From AC-32 sp963788215 (GTDB lineage: Bacteria > Actinomycetota > Thermoleophilia > Gaiellales > Gaiellaceae): DNA of 64,000 bases. How positions within the stretch are numbered: the stretch's first letter is position 1; every line of letters starts with the position of its first letter. Where the stretch lies: NCBI GenBank assembly GCA_963788215.1, contig CAWBFX010000008.1, positions 230,274 to 294,273 on the forward strand, read 5' to 3'. Positions 57,815 to 64,000 of the stretch are shown one piece after another. A program made the position numbers and the translations under genes. The notes below the pieces were generated by a model. It searched no databases and had not been told where the DNA came from. It saw nothing but the letters and a program-made list of their open reading frames with translations.

Positions 57815-57829
57815 ATAAGATGAGCTTAT
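57815..57829 (+). promoter_or_regulatory. Inverted repeat ATAAG-N5-CTTAT overlapping the LysR start
   Basis: ATAAG at 57815-57819 and CTTAT at 57825-57829 form a perfect inverted repeat with T-N11-A spacing (57816, 57828), the form bound by many LysR-type regulators. It overlaps the ATG of the regulator's own gene, which suggests autoregulation. It stands out as AT-rich in GC-rich DNA. Confidence 0.55.
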
Positions 57830-58722
57830 GGACACGCGTCAGCTGGCCGCCTTCTGCGCAGTCGTCGAGCGGCAGAGCTTCTCGCAGGCCGCCGAGCGGC
57901 TCGGCGTGACGCAGCCCGCGGTGAGCCTTCAGGTCCGGGCGCTCGAGAAGCGGCTCGGGAAGCGGTTGCTCGACCGCTCCGGGCGGCGCGTCGAGCCGAC
58001 CGAGGCGGGCCTTGCGCTGTACCGCGGTGCGCAGCGGATGCTCGCGCTCGAGGGGCAGCTGCTCGACGAGCTCGACTCCGCGGGCGGCGGTGAGCTCGGC
58101 GGCACGCTGCAGGTCGGCTCCTCCACCGGGCCGGGGAGCACGGTCGTCCCGGTGCTGCTCTGCGAGTTCCAGCGGCAGAACCCCGGCGTCGCGGTCTCGC
58201 CTGGCGATCTCCGACACGCAGTCGGTGGTCGAGCGCGTCGCCGAGCGTGACCTGGAGCTGGGAATTGTCGGCGCGGCCCGGCGGCATCGCGGCGTCACCT
58301 TCGAGCCGTTTTTCCGCGACGACGTCGTGCTCGCCTGCCCGCCCGGCCACCGGTTCGCCGGGAAGTCGGTCACGCTCGACGACCTCAAGGACGAGCCGCT
58401 GATCGTCATGCAGGAGGGCGCGGGGGTTCGCCAGGTGATCGAGGACGAGCTCCGCCAGGCCGGCACCAGGCTGCGCGACCTTCAGCCGAGGCTCGAGCTC
58501 GGGCTGCAGGAGTCGGCGCGCTCGGCGGTCGCTGCCGGCTACGGCGTCACCTTCATCTCGCGGGCCGCGATCGAGGCGGACCTCGCCGCGGGCACGCTCG
58601 CGACGGCGCGCGTGAAGGGGCTCGACCCCGCACGTGAGGTCTCACTCGTTCGCGCCGCCGGCCGCTCGCCGACGCGGGCGGCCGAGTCGTTCGTCGAGTT
58701 CGCGAAGGGGCGGCTCTCGTGA
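57828..58722 (+). CDS. LysR-family transcriptional regulator (frame break near 58200)
   Basis: The winged-helix part 'MDTRQLAAFCAVVERQSFSQ' / 'AAERLGVTQPAVSLQVRALEK' / 'RLGKRLLDRSGRRVEPTEAG' is in one frame, then at 58200-58201 one extra C moves the text: without it 'VAVSLAISDTQSVVERVAER' and 'DLELGIVGAARRHRGVTFEPF' follow, and the effector domain runs to 58722 ('LIVMQEGAGVRQVIEDELRQ', 'SARSAVAAGYGVTFISRAAI'). Corrected length ~297 residues, normal for LysR proteins. It overlaps the GTG of the alcohol dehydrogenase by four bases, so that gene is a probable target and cotranscript. The DNA-binding site near its start is a candidate operator. Truncation versus sequence error is undecided. Confidence 0.82.
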
Positions 58723-59681
58723 TCGTCCGCTGGGGGCTCGGCGACCTTTCGGGGCTCCTGACCGAGCTGAGGATCGCGCAGCCCTTCCTGATCGCGAGCG
58801 AGCGCTGGTCGCACCTCCGCCTCCCGGCTGCCGGGCGGTGGAGCGAGATCCCGAGTGAGCGGATCGAAGAGATCGCGGCCGAGGCGCGCGGCTTAGACGG
58901 TCTGCTGGCGGTCGGTGGAGGCAGCGCGATCGACCTGGCGAAGGCCGTCTCGTCGGTCGGCGGGCTCCCGGTCGTCTCGGTGCCGACGACCTACTCCGGG
59001 TCCGAGTGGACGCAGTTCTTCGGCGTCCGAACGCCCGAGCGGCGGATGGTCGGCGGCGGCGGCGGCGCGCGCCTGGCCGGGATCGTCTACGAGCCGAAGC
59101 TGACGCTCGACCTCCCGCGTGCGGAGAGCGGCGGAACCGCCATGAACGCGCTCGCCCACTGCGCCGAGGCGCTGTACGTCTCTGGCCGGAACGCGGAGGC
59201 TGACGAGCAGGCGCTCGAGGGCGCGCGGCTGATCGGCTCGATCCTCCCGCGCGTGCTGGAGGACGGGAGCGATCTGGAAGCGCGCACGACTCTCCTCCGC
59301 GGTGCGATGCATGCGGGCGCCGCCCTCGGCTCGGCGGGCCTCGGCCTCGGTCACGCCATGGCCCAGGCCGTCGGCGGCCGGTACGGGATCGCCCACGGCG
59401 CGGCGAACGCGCTCTGCCTGCCGCCGGCGCTGCGGTTCAACGAGCCCGTCGCCGGCGCGGAGATCGCGAAGTTCGCGGAGGCTCTCGGGACCGAGGACGC
59501 TCCTGCTCGTTGTGAGGAGCTCTCCCGTCTCGCGGGCTACGAGCGCCTGCGCGACCTCGGCGTGCCCGAGGACGAGCTCGACGCGGTCGCCGAGGCGACG
59601 GCCGTCCGCGGCGGCGCGCTGGCGAACCCGCGGCCGGCGACTCCGGCCGAGATCGCCGAGCTCTTCCGCTCGATCTGGTGA
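58719..59681 (+). CDS. Iron-containing alcohol dehydrogenase (maleylacetate-reductase-like)
   Basis: 320 residues from GTG. 'GLLAVGGGSAIDLAKAVSSVG' (NAD binding, GGGS), 'SVPTTYSGSEWTQFFGV', 'GTAMNALAHCAEALYVSG' (metal His), 'GLGLGHAMAQAVGGRYGIAHGAANALCL' in blocks (two more metal His) are family signatures. The shortened length and 'PTTYSGSEWT' resemble maleylacetate reductases of aromatic degradation more than glycerol dehydrogenases. The gene starts inside the end of the LysR gene and is probably controlled by it. The last ~50 residues are helical and typical. Aromatic catabolism is an inference; no other ring-cleavage genes are in the window. Confidence 0.85.
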   Translation: MIVRWGLGDLSGLLTELRIAQPFLIASERWSHLRLPAAGRWSEIPSERIEEIAAEARGLDGLLAVGGGSAIDLAKAVSSVGGLPVVSVPTTYSGSEWTQFFGVRTPERRMVGGGGGARLAGIVYEPKLTLDLPRAESGGTAMNALAHCAEALYVSGRNAEADEQALEGARLIGSILPRVLEDGSDLEARTTLLRGAMHAGAALGSAGLGLGHAMAQAVGGRYGIAHGAANALCLPPALRFNEPVAGAEIAKFAEALGTEDAPARCEELSRLAGYERLRDLGVPEDELDAVAEATAVRGGALANPRPATPAEIAELFRSIW

Positions 59682-59688
59682 TCCAGGA

Positions 59689-60012
59689 CTAGCAGGGCCC
59701 GGGCTCGGGCGAGCCGCCCGGTCCCGCGAGGTGCTCGGTGCCTGCCTGCAAGCAGTACGAGCTCGCGTCGGCGCGGACGAGCTTGACGCCCAGGTGACCG
59801 AGCGTCGTCGCCGTGTAGGTGCCGTTCAGCGCGTGGAACTGCTCGATCGCGAAGGCGCCCTGCTCGAGCTTCACGCCTGCAGCGGTCTGTCGCGCTCGGT
59901 CGATCTCCTGCGTCGCGCTCTGCTGCGAGGTCGGCGAGAGCTGTGCGCTCACCATGTACGCGGCCGCGACGAGGGCGACCACGAGCGAGAGCAGTCCGAC
60001 TCCGCGTGCCAT
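59689..60012 (-). CDS. Small membrane-anchored or secreted hypothetical protein
   Basis: 107 residues with an N-terminal hydrophobic segment 'VGLLSLVVALVAAAYMVSAQL', then a helical region ('TSQQSATQEIDRARQTAAGV') and a small domain with 'EQFHALNGTYTATTLGHLGV' and two cysteines near the end (SYCLQAG and PGPC). The layout resembles pilin-like or minor-pseudopilin actinobacterial proteins (an N-terminal hydrophobic helix followed by a compact domain with a C-terminal disulfide), but the prepilin peptidase site is not evident. Function unknown. It lies between the convergent alcohol dehydrogenase and the methyltransferase gene, 31 bases downstream of the latter. Confidence 0.6.
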   Translation of the reverse strand: MARGVGLLSLVVALVAAAYMVSAQLSPTSQQSATQEIDRARQTAAGVKLEQGAFAIEQFHALNGTYTATTLGHLGVKLVRADASSYCLQAGTEHLAGPGGSPEPGPC

Positions 60013-60043
60013 GCCGTCTGTATCGGCACGCGGAGAGCTGCCC

Positions 60044-60907
60044 TCAAGGCCGACGGGCGACGAAGGAGAGCACGGTCACGCCGAGCTCCTGCGGCGTGTA
60101 GCCGTTGCGGAAGCGCTCGGCCAGCGGCAGCGAGCCGAGCGCGGCGAGGCCGCGCTCGTCGGGCCCGGAGGGCCGCTCGACGACGAGCTCGAAGCCGGCG
60201 TCGCGGACGAGCCGCAGGTAGTCGGGGGCGCGCAGCCGGTTCTGGTAGTGCAGCGGGGAGTTCACCAGCCGCCACGCGCCCTCGGAGAAGCGCAGGAAGT
60301 TGTAGCGCGAGAGGCTTTTGTCGAAGTACGAGTAGTGGTCCTGCAGGTCGATGCGGCAGCTGAATGCGCCGCCCGCCCGCAGCAGGCGGAAGCACTCGCG
60401 GAAGATCGCGGCCAGGTCGTCCTCGGGGACGTGCTCGCAGACGTCCGTGCTGGAGACGAAGTCGACGGACCCGCCCGGCAGCCCGGTCGCACGCGCGTCG
60501 CAGGGGGCGAGGTAGTCGATCCCGAAGCGCGAATCGAGTTCCGCGAGCGACCGAATCGGCTCGCGCTCGAGTCGCGCGAGCGAGTCGTTCACGAGCTCGA
60601 CGCGGGCGCTCGGCCGGATGTCGACGAGCACCTGCCGCCCGACGCCGAGCGACGCGTACGACAGCGGGATCGCGAGGTCCCAGCCGACGCCGAACTCGTA
60701 GAAGACAGCATCGGCGAGCTGCGTGCCCGGCCCGTGCTCCTCGTACGCGGCGACGTGCTGCTCCGCGCGGGCGAACTTTCGGCGGAAGACCGACTCGCCG
60801 GCGGGGAGGCTGTGCGCGACGTGGCGCTGGAAGAGGTAGTTCAGGCGCTCGCCCTGCGGAACCAGACCGAGGCCGCGCTGGAGCGCTGCTTTCGCCACCC
60901 ACCTCAT
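60044..60907 (-). CDS. SAM-dependent methyltransferase (glycan-associated type)
   Basis: 287 residues. The class I methyltransferase core is 'FYEFGVGWDLAIPLSYASLG' (motif I, EFGVGWD), 'VLVDIRPSARVELVND' (acidic loop), 'VDFVSSTDVCEHVPEDDLAAI' (post-I, 'D.CEHV') and 'FRLLRAGGAFSCRIDLQDHY'. This pattern (DxCEHVP, 'CRIDLxDHY') is common in bacterial polysaccharide-cluster methyltransferases that act on sugars or lipid-linked intermediates. Substrate unknown. It is divergent from the FAD flavoprotein gene with 71 bases between, which presumably contains both promoters; no clear -35/-10 pair could be assigned by eye. Confidence 0.82.
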   Translation of the reverse strand: MRWVAKAALQRGLGLVPQGERLNYLFQRHVAHSLPAGESVFRRKFARAEQHVAAYEEHGPGTQLADAVFYEFGVGWDLAIPLSYASLGVGRQVLVDIRPSARVELVNDSLARLEREPIRSLAELDSRFGIDYLAPCDARATGLPGGSVDFVSSTDVCEHVPEDDLAAIFRECFRLLRAGGAFSCRIDLQDHYSYFDKSLSRYNFLRFSEGAWRLVNSPLHYQNRLRAPDYLRLVRDAGFELVVERPSGPDERGLAALGSLPLAERFRNGYTPQELGVTVLSFVARRP

Positions 60908-60978
60908 CGGGCGGCGAGCATAGCCCGGCGCTTGGGCATAAGCAGTTGTAATCGCTCGGATTAGGGTAGTCTCCGCAC

Positions 60979-62184
60979 GTGGGCGAACGGCTCGTAGTCA
61001 ACGTGCTCGTGGTCGGAAGCGGCGCCTCCGGCCTCTCGGCTGCCGTCTCCGCCGAGAAGGGCGGTGCGCGCGTCGCGCTCGTGACCAAGGGTGCGCTCCA
61101 GTCCTGCAACTCCGCGAAAGCGCAGGGCGGGATCCAGGCTGCCTTCGGCGACGACGACTCGCCCGAGCAGCATGCGGAAGACGTCTGGCAGAGCTCGCAC
61201 GAGACGGCCGACCGCCGGCTCGTCGAGGTGCTCACCGAGGAGGCCCCTGCCGCGATCCACTGGCTCGAGGAGCACGGCGTCGAGTTCACGCGCGAGAACG
61301 GCGGCTACCGGCTCGCCCGCTGTGGGGGCTCGACCCGCAAGCGCCTGTTGCAGGTCGGCGACCGCACCGGCCACGCGATCACGACCGGGCTCCGCGACGC
61401 CTACCTCGCCTCGAGCGGCGAGGCGCTGCCGAATTGCCCGCTCGTCGGGCTTGAGCGAACCGAGAACGGCTGGCGCGCCACGTGCCGCCGCAAGAACGGC
61501 GGCGACCTGCAGATCGACGCGGGGGCCGTGGTGCTCGCAGCCGGGGGCCGCTGCTACCGCGAGGCCGAGGAGCGCGGCGAGCTGTCGACCAACCACCCCG
61601 GCGCGACCGGCGAGGTGACGAGGCTCGCGCTCGAGCTCGGCGCCGAAAGCCGCGACCTGGACGCGCTGCAGTACCACCCGAACGGCGGCGCCTGGCCGCC
61701 GACGATGCAGGGCTATTCCATCCCCGAGACCACTCGCGCGTACGGCGCGACCCTGCTCAATGCGGAGGGCGACGAATTCACCGACCCGCTCGGCCCGCGC
61801 GACGCCGTCTCGCAGGCGATCTTCGACGAGGTCGACGCCGGCCGCGGGGTCGAGACCCCCGACGGCCGCCCGGCGGTGCTGCTCGACACGACACGAGTCT
61901 CCGAGCACGACGCGGAGATCTCGCTGCCGTACATGCTGCGCCGGTACCGTTCGGCGGGCATCGACCCTTTGCGGCAGCCGATCCTCACCTATCCAGTGCT
62001 CCACTACCAGAACGGCGGTCTCGTCATCGACGAGCGCTCCGAGACCACGCTCGAGGGCCTGTTCGCCTGCGGCGAGATCGCAGGCGGCACGCACGGGCGC
62101 AACCGGATGATGGGCAACTCGCTGCTCGAGTGCACGGTCTTCGGCCGGCGGGCCGGGGCGGCCGCCGCGGAGAGAGCCGCGTGA
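60979..62184 (+). CDS. FAD-dependent succinate dehydrogenase/fumarate reductase or L-aspartate oxidase-like flavoprotein
   Basis: 401 residues from GTG. The Rossmann start is 'VNVLVVGSGASGLSAAVSAE' (GxGxxG variant), then 'GALQSCNSAKAQGGIQAAFG' (family 'S..AQGGI' block), 'RTGHAITTGLRDAYL', 'GELSTNHPGATGEVTRLALELG' in blocks and 'GLFACGEIAGGTHGRNRMMGNSLLECTVFG' in two parts, all from the SdhA/FrdA/NadB family. It is clearly shorter than SdhA or NadB (~530-600 residues): the helical C-terminal domain is missing. It overlaps the fumarase alpha gene (GTGA), so a fumarate/succinate or fumarate-linked role is likely; L-aspartate oxidase remains possible. Confidence 0.8.
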   Translation: MGERLVVNVLVVGSGASGLSAAVSAEKGGARVALVTKGALQSCNSAKAQGGIQAAFGDDDSPEQHAEDVWQSSHETADRRLVEVLTEEAPAAIHWLEEHGVEFTRENGGYRLARCGGSTRKRLLQVGDRTGHAITTGLRDAYLASSGEALPNCPLVGLERTENGWRATCRRKNGGDLQIDAGAVVLAAGGRCYREAEERGELSTNHPGATGEVTRLALELGAESRDLDALQYHPNGGAWPPTMQGYSIPETTRAYGATLLNAEGDEFTDPLGPRDAVSQAIFDEVDAGRGVETPDGRPAVLLDTTRVSEHDAEISLPYMLRRYRSAGIDPLRQPILTYPVLHYQNGGLVIDERSETTLEGLFACGEIAGGTHGRNRMMGNSLLECTVFGRRAGAAAAERAA

Positions 62185-63077
62185 GCACGGTCGCGGTCGA
62201 CCTGCAGCAGGCGGTGGAGGACGCCGCGGCGCACCTCTACGTCTGGGCGCTGAAGGACATCCCGCAGGACCTGCGCGACGCGCTCGCCGCGGCCAAGGAC
62301 CGCGAGACCTCCGTTCCAGGCAAGCGCGTGCTCGAGACGATCGTCAGGAACGTCGAGGTTGCGGACAGCAACTCGAACCTCGTCTGCCAGGACACGGGGA
62401 TCGCCGTCTACACCTGCCGGGTCGGCGAGGACTTTCCGCTCCACCCGGCCAGGATCTACGAGGCGCTGAAGGCCGGCACCGAACGCGCGACGCTGGAGCA
62501 CCCGCTGCGCTCGAACGCCGTCCACACGCTGACGCGCGAGAACACCGGCCCGAACACGGGCTACCGCCTCCCGATCGTCCACTGGGAGTTCATCCCGGAG
62601 TGGGACGGCCTCGACGTCAAGTGCGTGCCGAAGGGTTCCGGCTCGGAGAACATGAGCTTCCTCAAGATGTGCGTCCCCGCTGACGGCGTGAACGGGATCA
62701 AGAAGTTCGTGCTCGAGTCGATCGTCGAGTCCGGTGGCAAGCCGTGTCCGCCCGGGATCGTGGGCGTCGGGATCGGCGGCTCGGCCGACTACGCGATGTA
62801 CCTCGCCAAGGAGGCGATCGCCCGGCCGATCGGCACCCGCAACCCCGACCCGCATGTGGCGAAGCTGGAGGAGGAGCTGTACGGGCTCCTGAACGAGACC
62901 GGCATCGGCCCGATGGGCCTGGGCGGCGACGTGACGGTGCTCAACTGCCACATCGAGCACGCGGACACGCACATGACCCTCAATCCCGTGGCGGTCAACT
63001 ACCAGTGCTGGGCCGCGCGCCGCGCGACCGCCCACGTCGCCGCCGACGGAACCATCGACTACGACCGCGAGGCGTGA
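62181..63077 (+). CDS. Class I fumarate hydratase, alpha subunit
   Basis: 298 residues from GTG overlapping the flavoprotein stop. 'NSNLVCQDTGIAVYTCRVG' (first cluster Cys), 'RSNAVHTLTRENTGPNTGYRLP' in blocks, 'KGSGSENMSFLKMCVPADG' (second Cys) and 'TVLNCHIEHADTHMTLNPVAVNYQCWAARRA' in pieces (third Cys) are the class I fumarase/tartrate dehydratase alpha signatures, binding a labile 4Fe-4S cluster. It forms a heterodimer with the beta subunit 49 bases downstream to interconvert fumarate and malate. The homologous L(+)-tartrate dehydratase is the alternative; the neighbouring flavoprotein favours fumarase. Confidence 0.92.
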   Translation: MSTVAVDLQQAVEDAAAHLYVWALKDIPQDLRDALAAAKDRETSVPGKRVLETIVRNVEVADSNSNLVCQDTGIAVYTCRVGEDFPLHPARIYEALKAGTERATLEHPLRSNAVHTLTRENTGPNTGYRLPIVHWEFIPEWDGLDVKCVPKGSGSENMSFLKMCVPADGVNGIKKFVLESIVESGGKPCPPGIVGVGIGGSADYAMYLAKEAIARPIGTRNPDPHVAKLEEELYGLLNETGIGPMGLGGDVTVLNCHIEHADTHMTLNPVAVNYQCWAARRATAHVAADGTIDYDREA

Positions 63078-63092
63078 GCCGAAATGCGACTT

Positions 63093-63109
63093 AGTAACAC
63101 TGTGTTACT
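63093..63109. repeat. AT-rich palindrome, copy 3, between fumarase subunit genes (family 2)
   Basis: AGTAACACTGTGTTACT, a perfect 17-base palindrome filling much of the 49-base spacer between the fumarase alpha stop and the beta GTG at 63127. It matches the core of copies at 25648-25668 (one base different at the centre) and 52471-52491. Confidence 0.8.
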
Positions 63110-63126
63110 TGGTGGGGTAGGCGCTC

Positions 63127-63711
63127 GTGGCTAGGCACGAGGTCACCTTCCCGATCACCGACGAGGCCGAGATCCTCAAGCTCCGCGCGGGCGACGAGGT
63201 CACGGTTCAGGGCCACATCATCGGGATCCGCGACCGCACCCAGATCCGGATCTTCGACCAGGGCGTCGAGCCGCCGATGGATCTGAAGGGCGCCTTTCTG
63301 CTCCACACAGCGCCGGGCGTCCGCAAGGTCGGCGACAAGTACGAGCCCGTCTGTATCGGCACCACGACGAGCGCGCGGATGGTGCGCTTCACCGAGCCGC
63401 TCGGCGCGCAGTACGGCGTTCGTGGGATCTGCGGCAAGGGCGGCTTCCCCGACGAGGCGATCGAGCCGATGCGCGACCACGGGATGGTCTACTTCGCGAT
63501 CGTCGGCGGCGCGGCCGCGCTCGAGACGACCCAGATCGAGGAGATCGAGGAGGTCGCCTGGGAGGAGCTCATGCCCGAGTGCCTCTGGAAGTTCCGCGTG
63601 AAGGACTTCGGCCCGCTCACCGTCGGGATCGACGCCCACGGGAATTCGCTCTACCACGACGTCCAGGCCGCGGCCCACAAAAAACTGGAGGAGCTCTATG
63701 CCCGGCTTTGA
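63127..63711 (+). CDS. Class I fumarate hydratase, beta subunit
   Basis: 194 residues from GTG. 'EVTVQGHIIGIRDRTQIRIFDQG', split here as 'GHIIGIRDRTQIRIF' and the preceding strand, 'IGTTTSARMVRFTEPLGAQYG', 'RGICGKGGFPDEAIEPMRDH' and 'MVYFAIVGGAAALETTQI' are the beta-subunit signatures (swivelling domain with the catalytic Lys/Ser region 'GTTTSARM' and 'GKGG'). It completes the dehydratase with the alpha subunit. The stop overlaps the ComA-family gene start by 14 bases. The palindrome just upstream could affect its translation or be a neutral insertion. Confidence 0.92.
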   Translation: MARHEVTFPITDEAEILKLRAGDEVTVQGHIIGIRDRTQIRIFDQGVEPPMDLKGAFLLHTAPGVRKVGDKYEPVCIGTTTSARMVRFTEPLGAQYGVRGICGKGGFPDEAIEPMRDHGMVYFAIVGGAAALETTQIEEIEEVAWEELMPECLWKFRVKDFGPLTVGIDAHGNSLYHDVQAAAHKKLEELYARL

Positions 63712-64000
63712 CGGATTCCTCGACCTGCCTCCCCGCCCCGGGAAGCCGCGGGTCGAAGGGCTGACGCACGTGATCGACAAGGGCATGAACCTGCGCGAGA
63801 TCGAGGGCATGTTCGACACCGCCGGCCGCTACGTGGACATCGTCAAGCTCGGGTGGGGCACCTCGTACGTCACCAACAACCTCGAGAAGAAGATCGCGCT
63901 CTACCGGTCGTTCGAGACCCCCGTCGTCTGCGGCGGCACGCTCTTCGAGGCGGTCTACGCGCGCGGCAAGCTCGACGAGTTCAAGGCATGGCTGACCGAC
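63698..64000 (+). CDS. Phosphosulfolactate synthase family (ComA-like), 3' truncated by window
   Basis: The first 101 residues are visible and the frame is open at the end of the window. 'PGKPRVEGLTHVIDKGMNL' and 'YVDIVKLGWGTSYVTNNLEKK', followed by 'VVCGGTLFEAVYARGKLDE', are the start of the ComA/YitD family, which adds sulfite to phosphoenolpyruvate to make phosphosulfolactate (coenzyme M route in methanogens, sulfolactate in some bacteria). In bacteria lacking coenzyme M its product may be a sulfonate osmolyte or precursor. It overlaps the fumarase beta gene by 14 bases, so cotranslation is likely. Confidence 0.8.
   Translation, partial: MPGFDGFLDLPPRPGKPRVEGLTHVIDKGMNLREIEGMFDTAGRYVDIVKLGWGTSYVTNNLEKKIALYRSFETPVVCGGTLFEAVYARGKLDEFKAWLTD

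Noticed and set aside
6980..58201. Programmed +1 frameshifting as the explanation for the seven frame breaks
   Set aside because: No shared slippery codon, stop codon or Shine-Dalgarno-like stimulator was found at the sites, and the genes are functionally unrelated. A systematic insertion error is simpler, though not proven.
60908..60978. A specific sigma-70 promoter in the divergent spacer
   Set aside because: TTGTAA and TAGGGT lie near a possible spacing, but the match is weak and actinobacterial promoters are degenerate; not enough to call.
1..64000. tRNA, rRNA or insertion sequence
   Set aside because: I looked at spacers for cloverleaf-like text with CCA ends, rRNA landmarks and transposase motifs and found none; spacers are under 150 bases.

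Overview
The window is a gene-dense (roughly 70% GC by eye) bacterial chromosome segment with about 63 protein-coding genes, many GTG/TTG starts and frequent 1-4 nt stop/start overlaps. I see no rRNA, tRNA, CRISPR array or insertion sequence, and no gene-free stretch above 300 bases. The Actinomycetota-like gene content, a futalosine-type menaquinone pathway (mqnA, mqnC, UbiD/UbiX partners) and a Bacillus-like split cytochrome bc complex suggest a deep-branching actinobacterium such as Thermoleophilia/Gaiellales. That placement is an inference, not a phylogenetic result.

Layout. 0-7.6 kb: end of a secreted sialidase-like protein, a SurA_N-like protein and VOC protein, a diacylglycerol-kinase-family protein, then a DUF4129 / MoxR / DUF58 membrane operon. 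7.6-12.3 kb: 2-oxoacid dehydrogenase E1 alpha, E1 beta and a frameshifted E2, with DUF4232, GNAT and HIRAN genes between. 12.3-20.3 kb: cysteine-free thioredoxin fold, phosphodiesterase-type protein, pcm, acylphosphatase, GtrA, two GT-C-like membrane proteins, YmdB-family phosphoesterase, M23-like protein. 20.4-27.7 kb: an unusual AI-2E-transporter/ABC-ATPase fusion with its ABC-2 permease, hemB, small proteins, and a class III cyclase/AAA/TPR regulator. 27.7-35.9 kb: the bioenergetic core: UbiD, Rieske, cytochrome b6, subunit IV-cytochrome c fusion, UbiX, MenG/UbiE, polyprenyl diphosphate synthase, MqnA, and a Rieske oxygenase. 35.9-42.1 kb: cupins, a YcaQ-like protein, then MqnC coupled to an unassigned radical SAM protein. 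42.2-46.9 kb: a 14-blade repeat protein with a polyproline stalk and PASTA domain, and a phosphodiester-glycosidase protein. 46.9-60.9 kb: envelope polysaccharide functions (DedA, DegT aminotransferase, CapD-type dehydratase, DUF354 glycosyltransferase, AsnB, sugar transferase, methyltransferase) with a UvrD2-like helicase, a LysR regulator and an Fe-type alcohol dehydrogenase. 61-64 kb: a flavoprotein, two-subunit class I fumarase, and the start of a ComA-family gene.

Two cross-cutting signals stand out. First, at least three families of short palindromic repeats are scattered both between and inside genes: an ATG-to-stop hairpin element immediately upstream of two start codons, an AT-rich 15-21 bp palindrome in three places, and a GC-rich palindrome with compensatory variants. 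Coding copies stay in frame, reminiscent of palindromic elements inserted into proteins in other bacteria. Second, seven frame breaks in six genes all have the same sense (+1, as if one extra base were present), which either reflects a systematic sequence error or needs a biological explanation.
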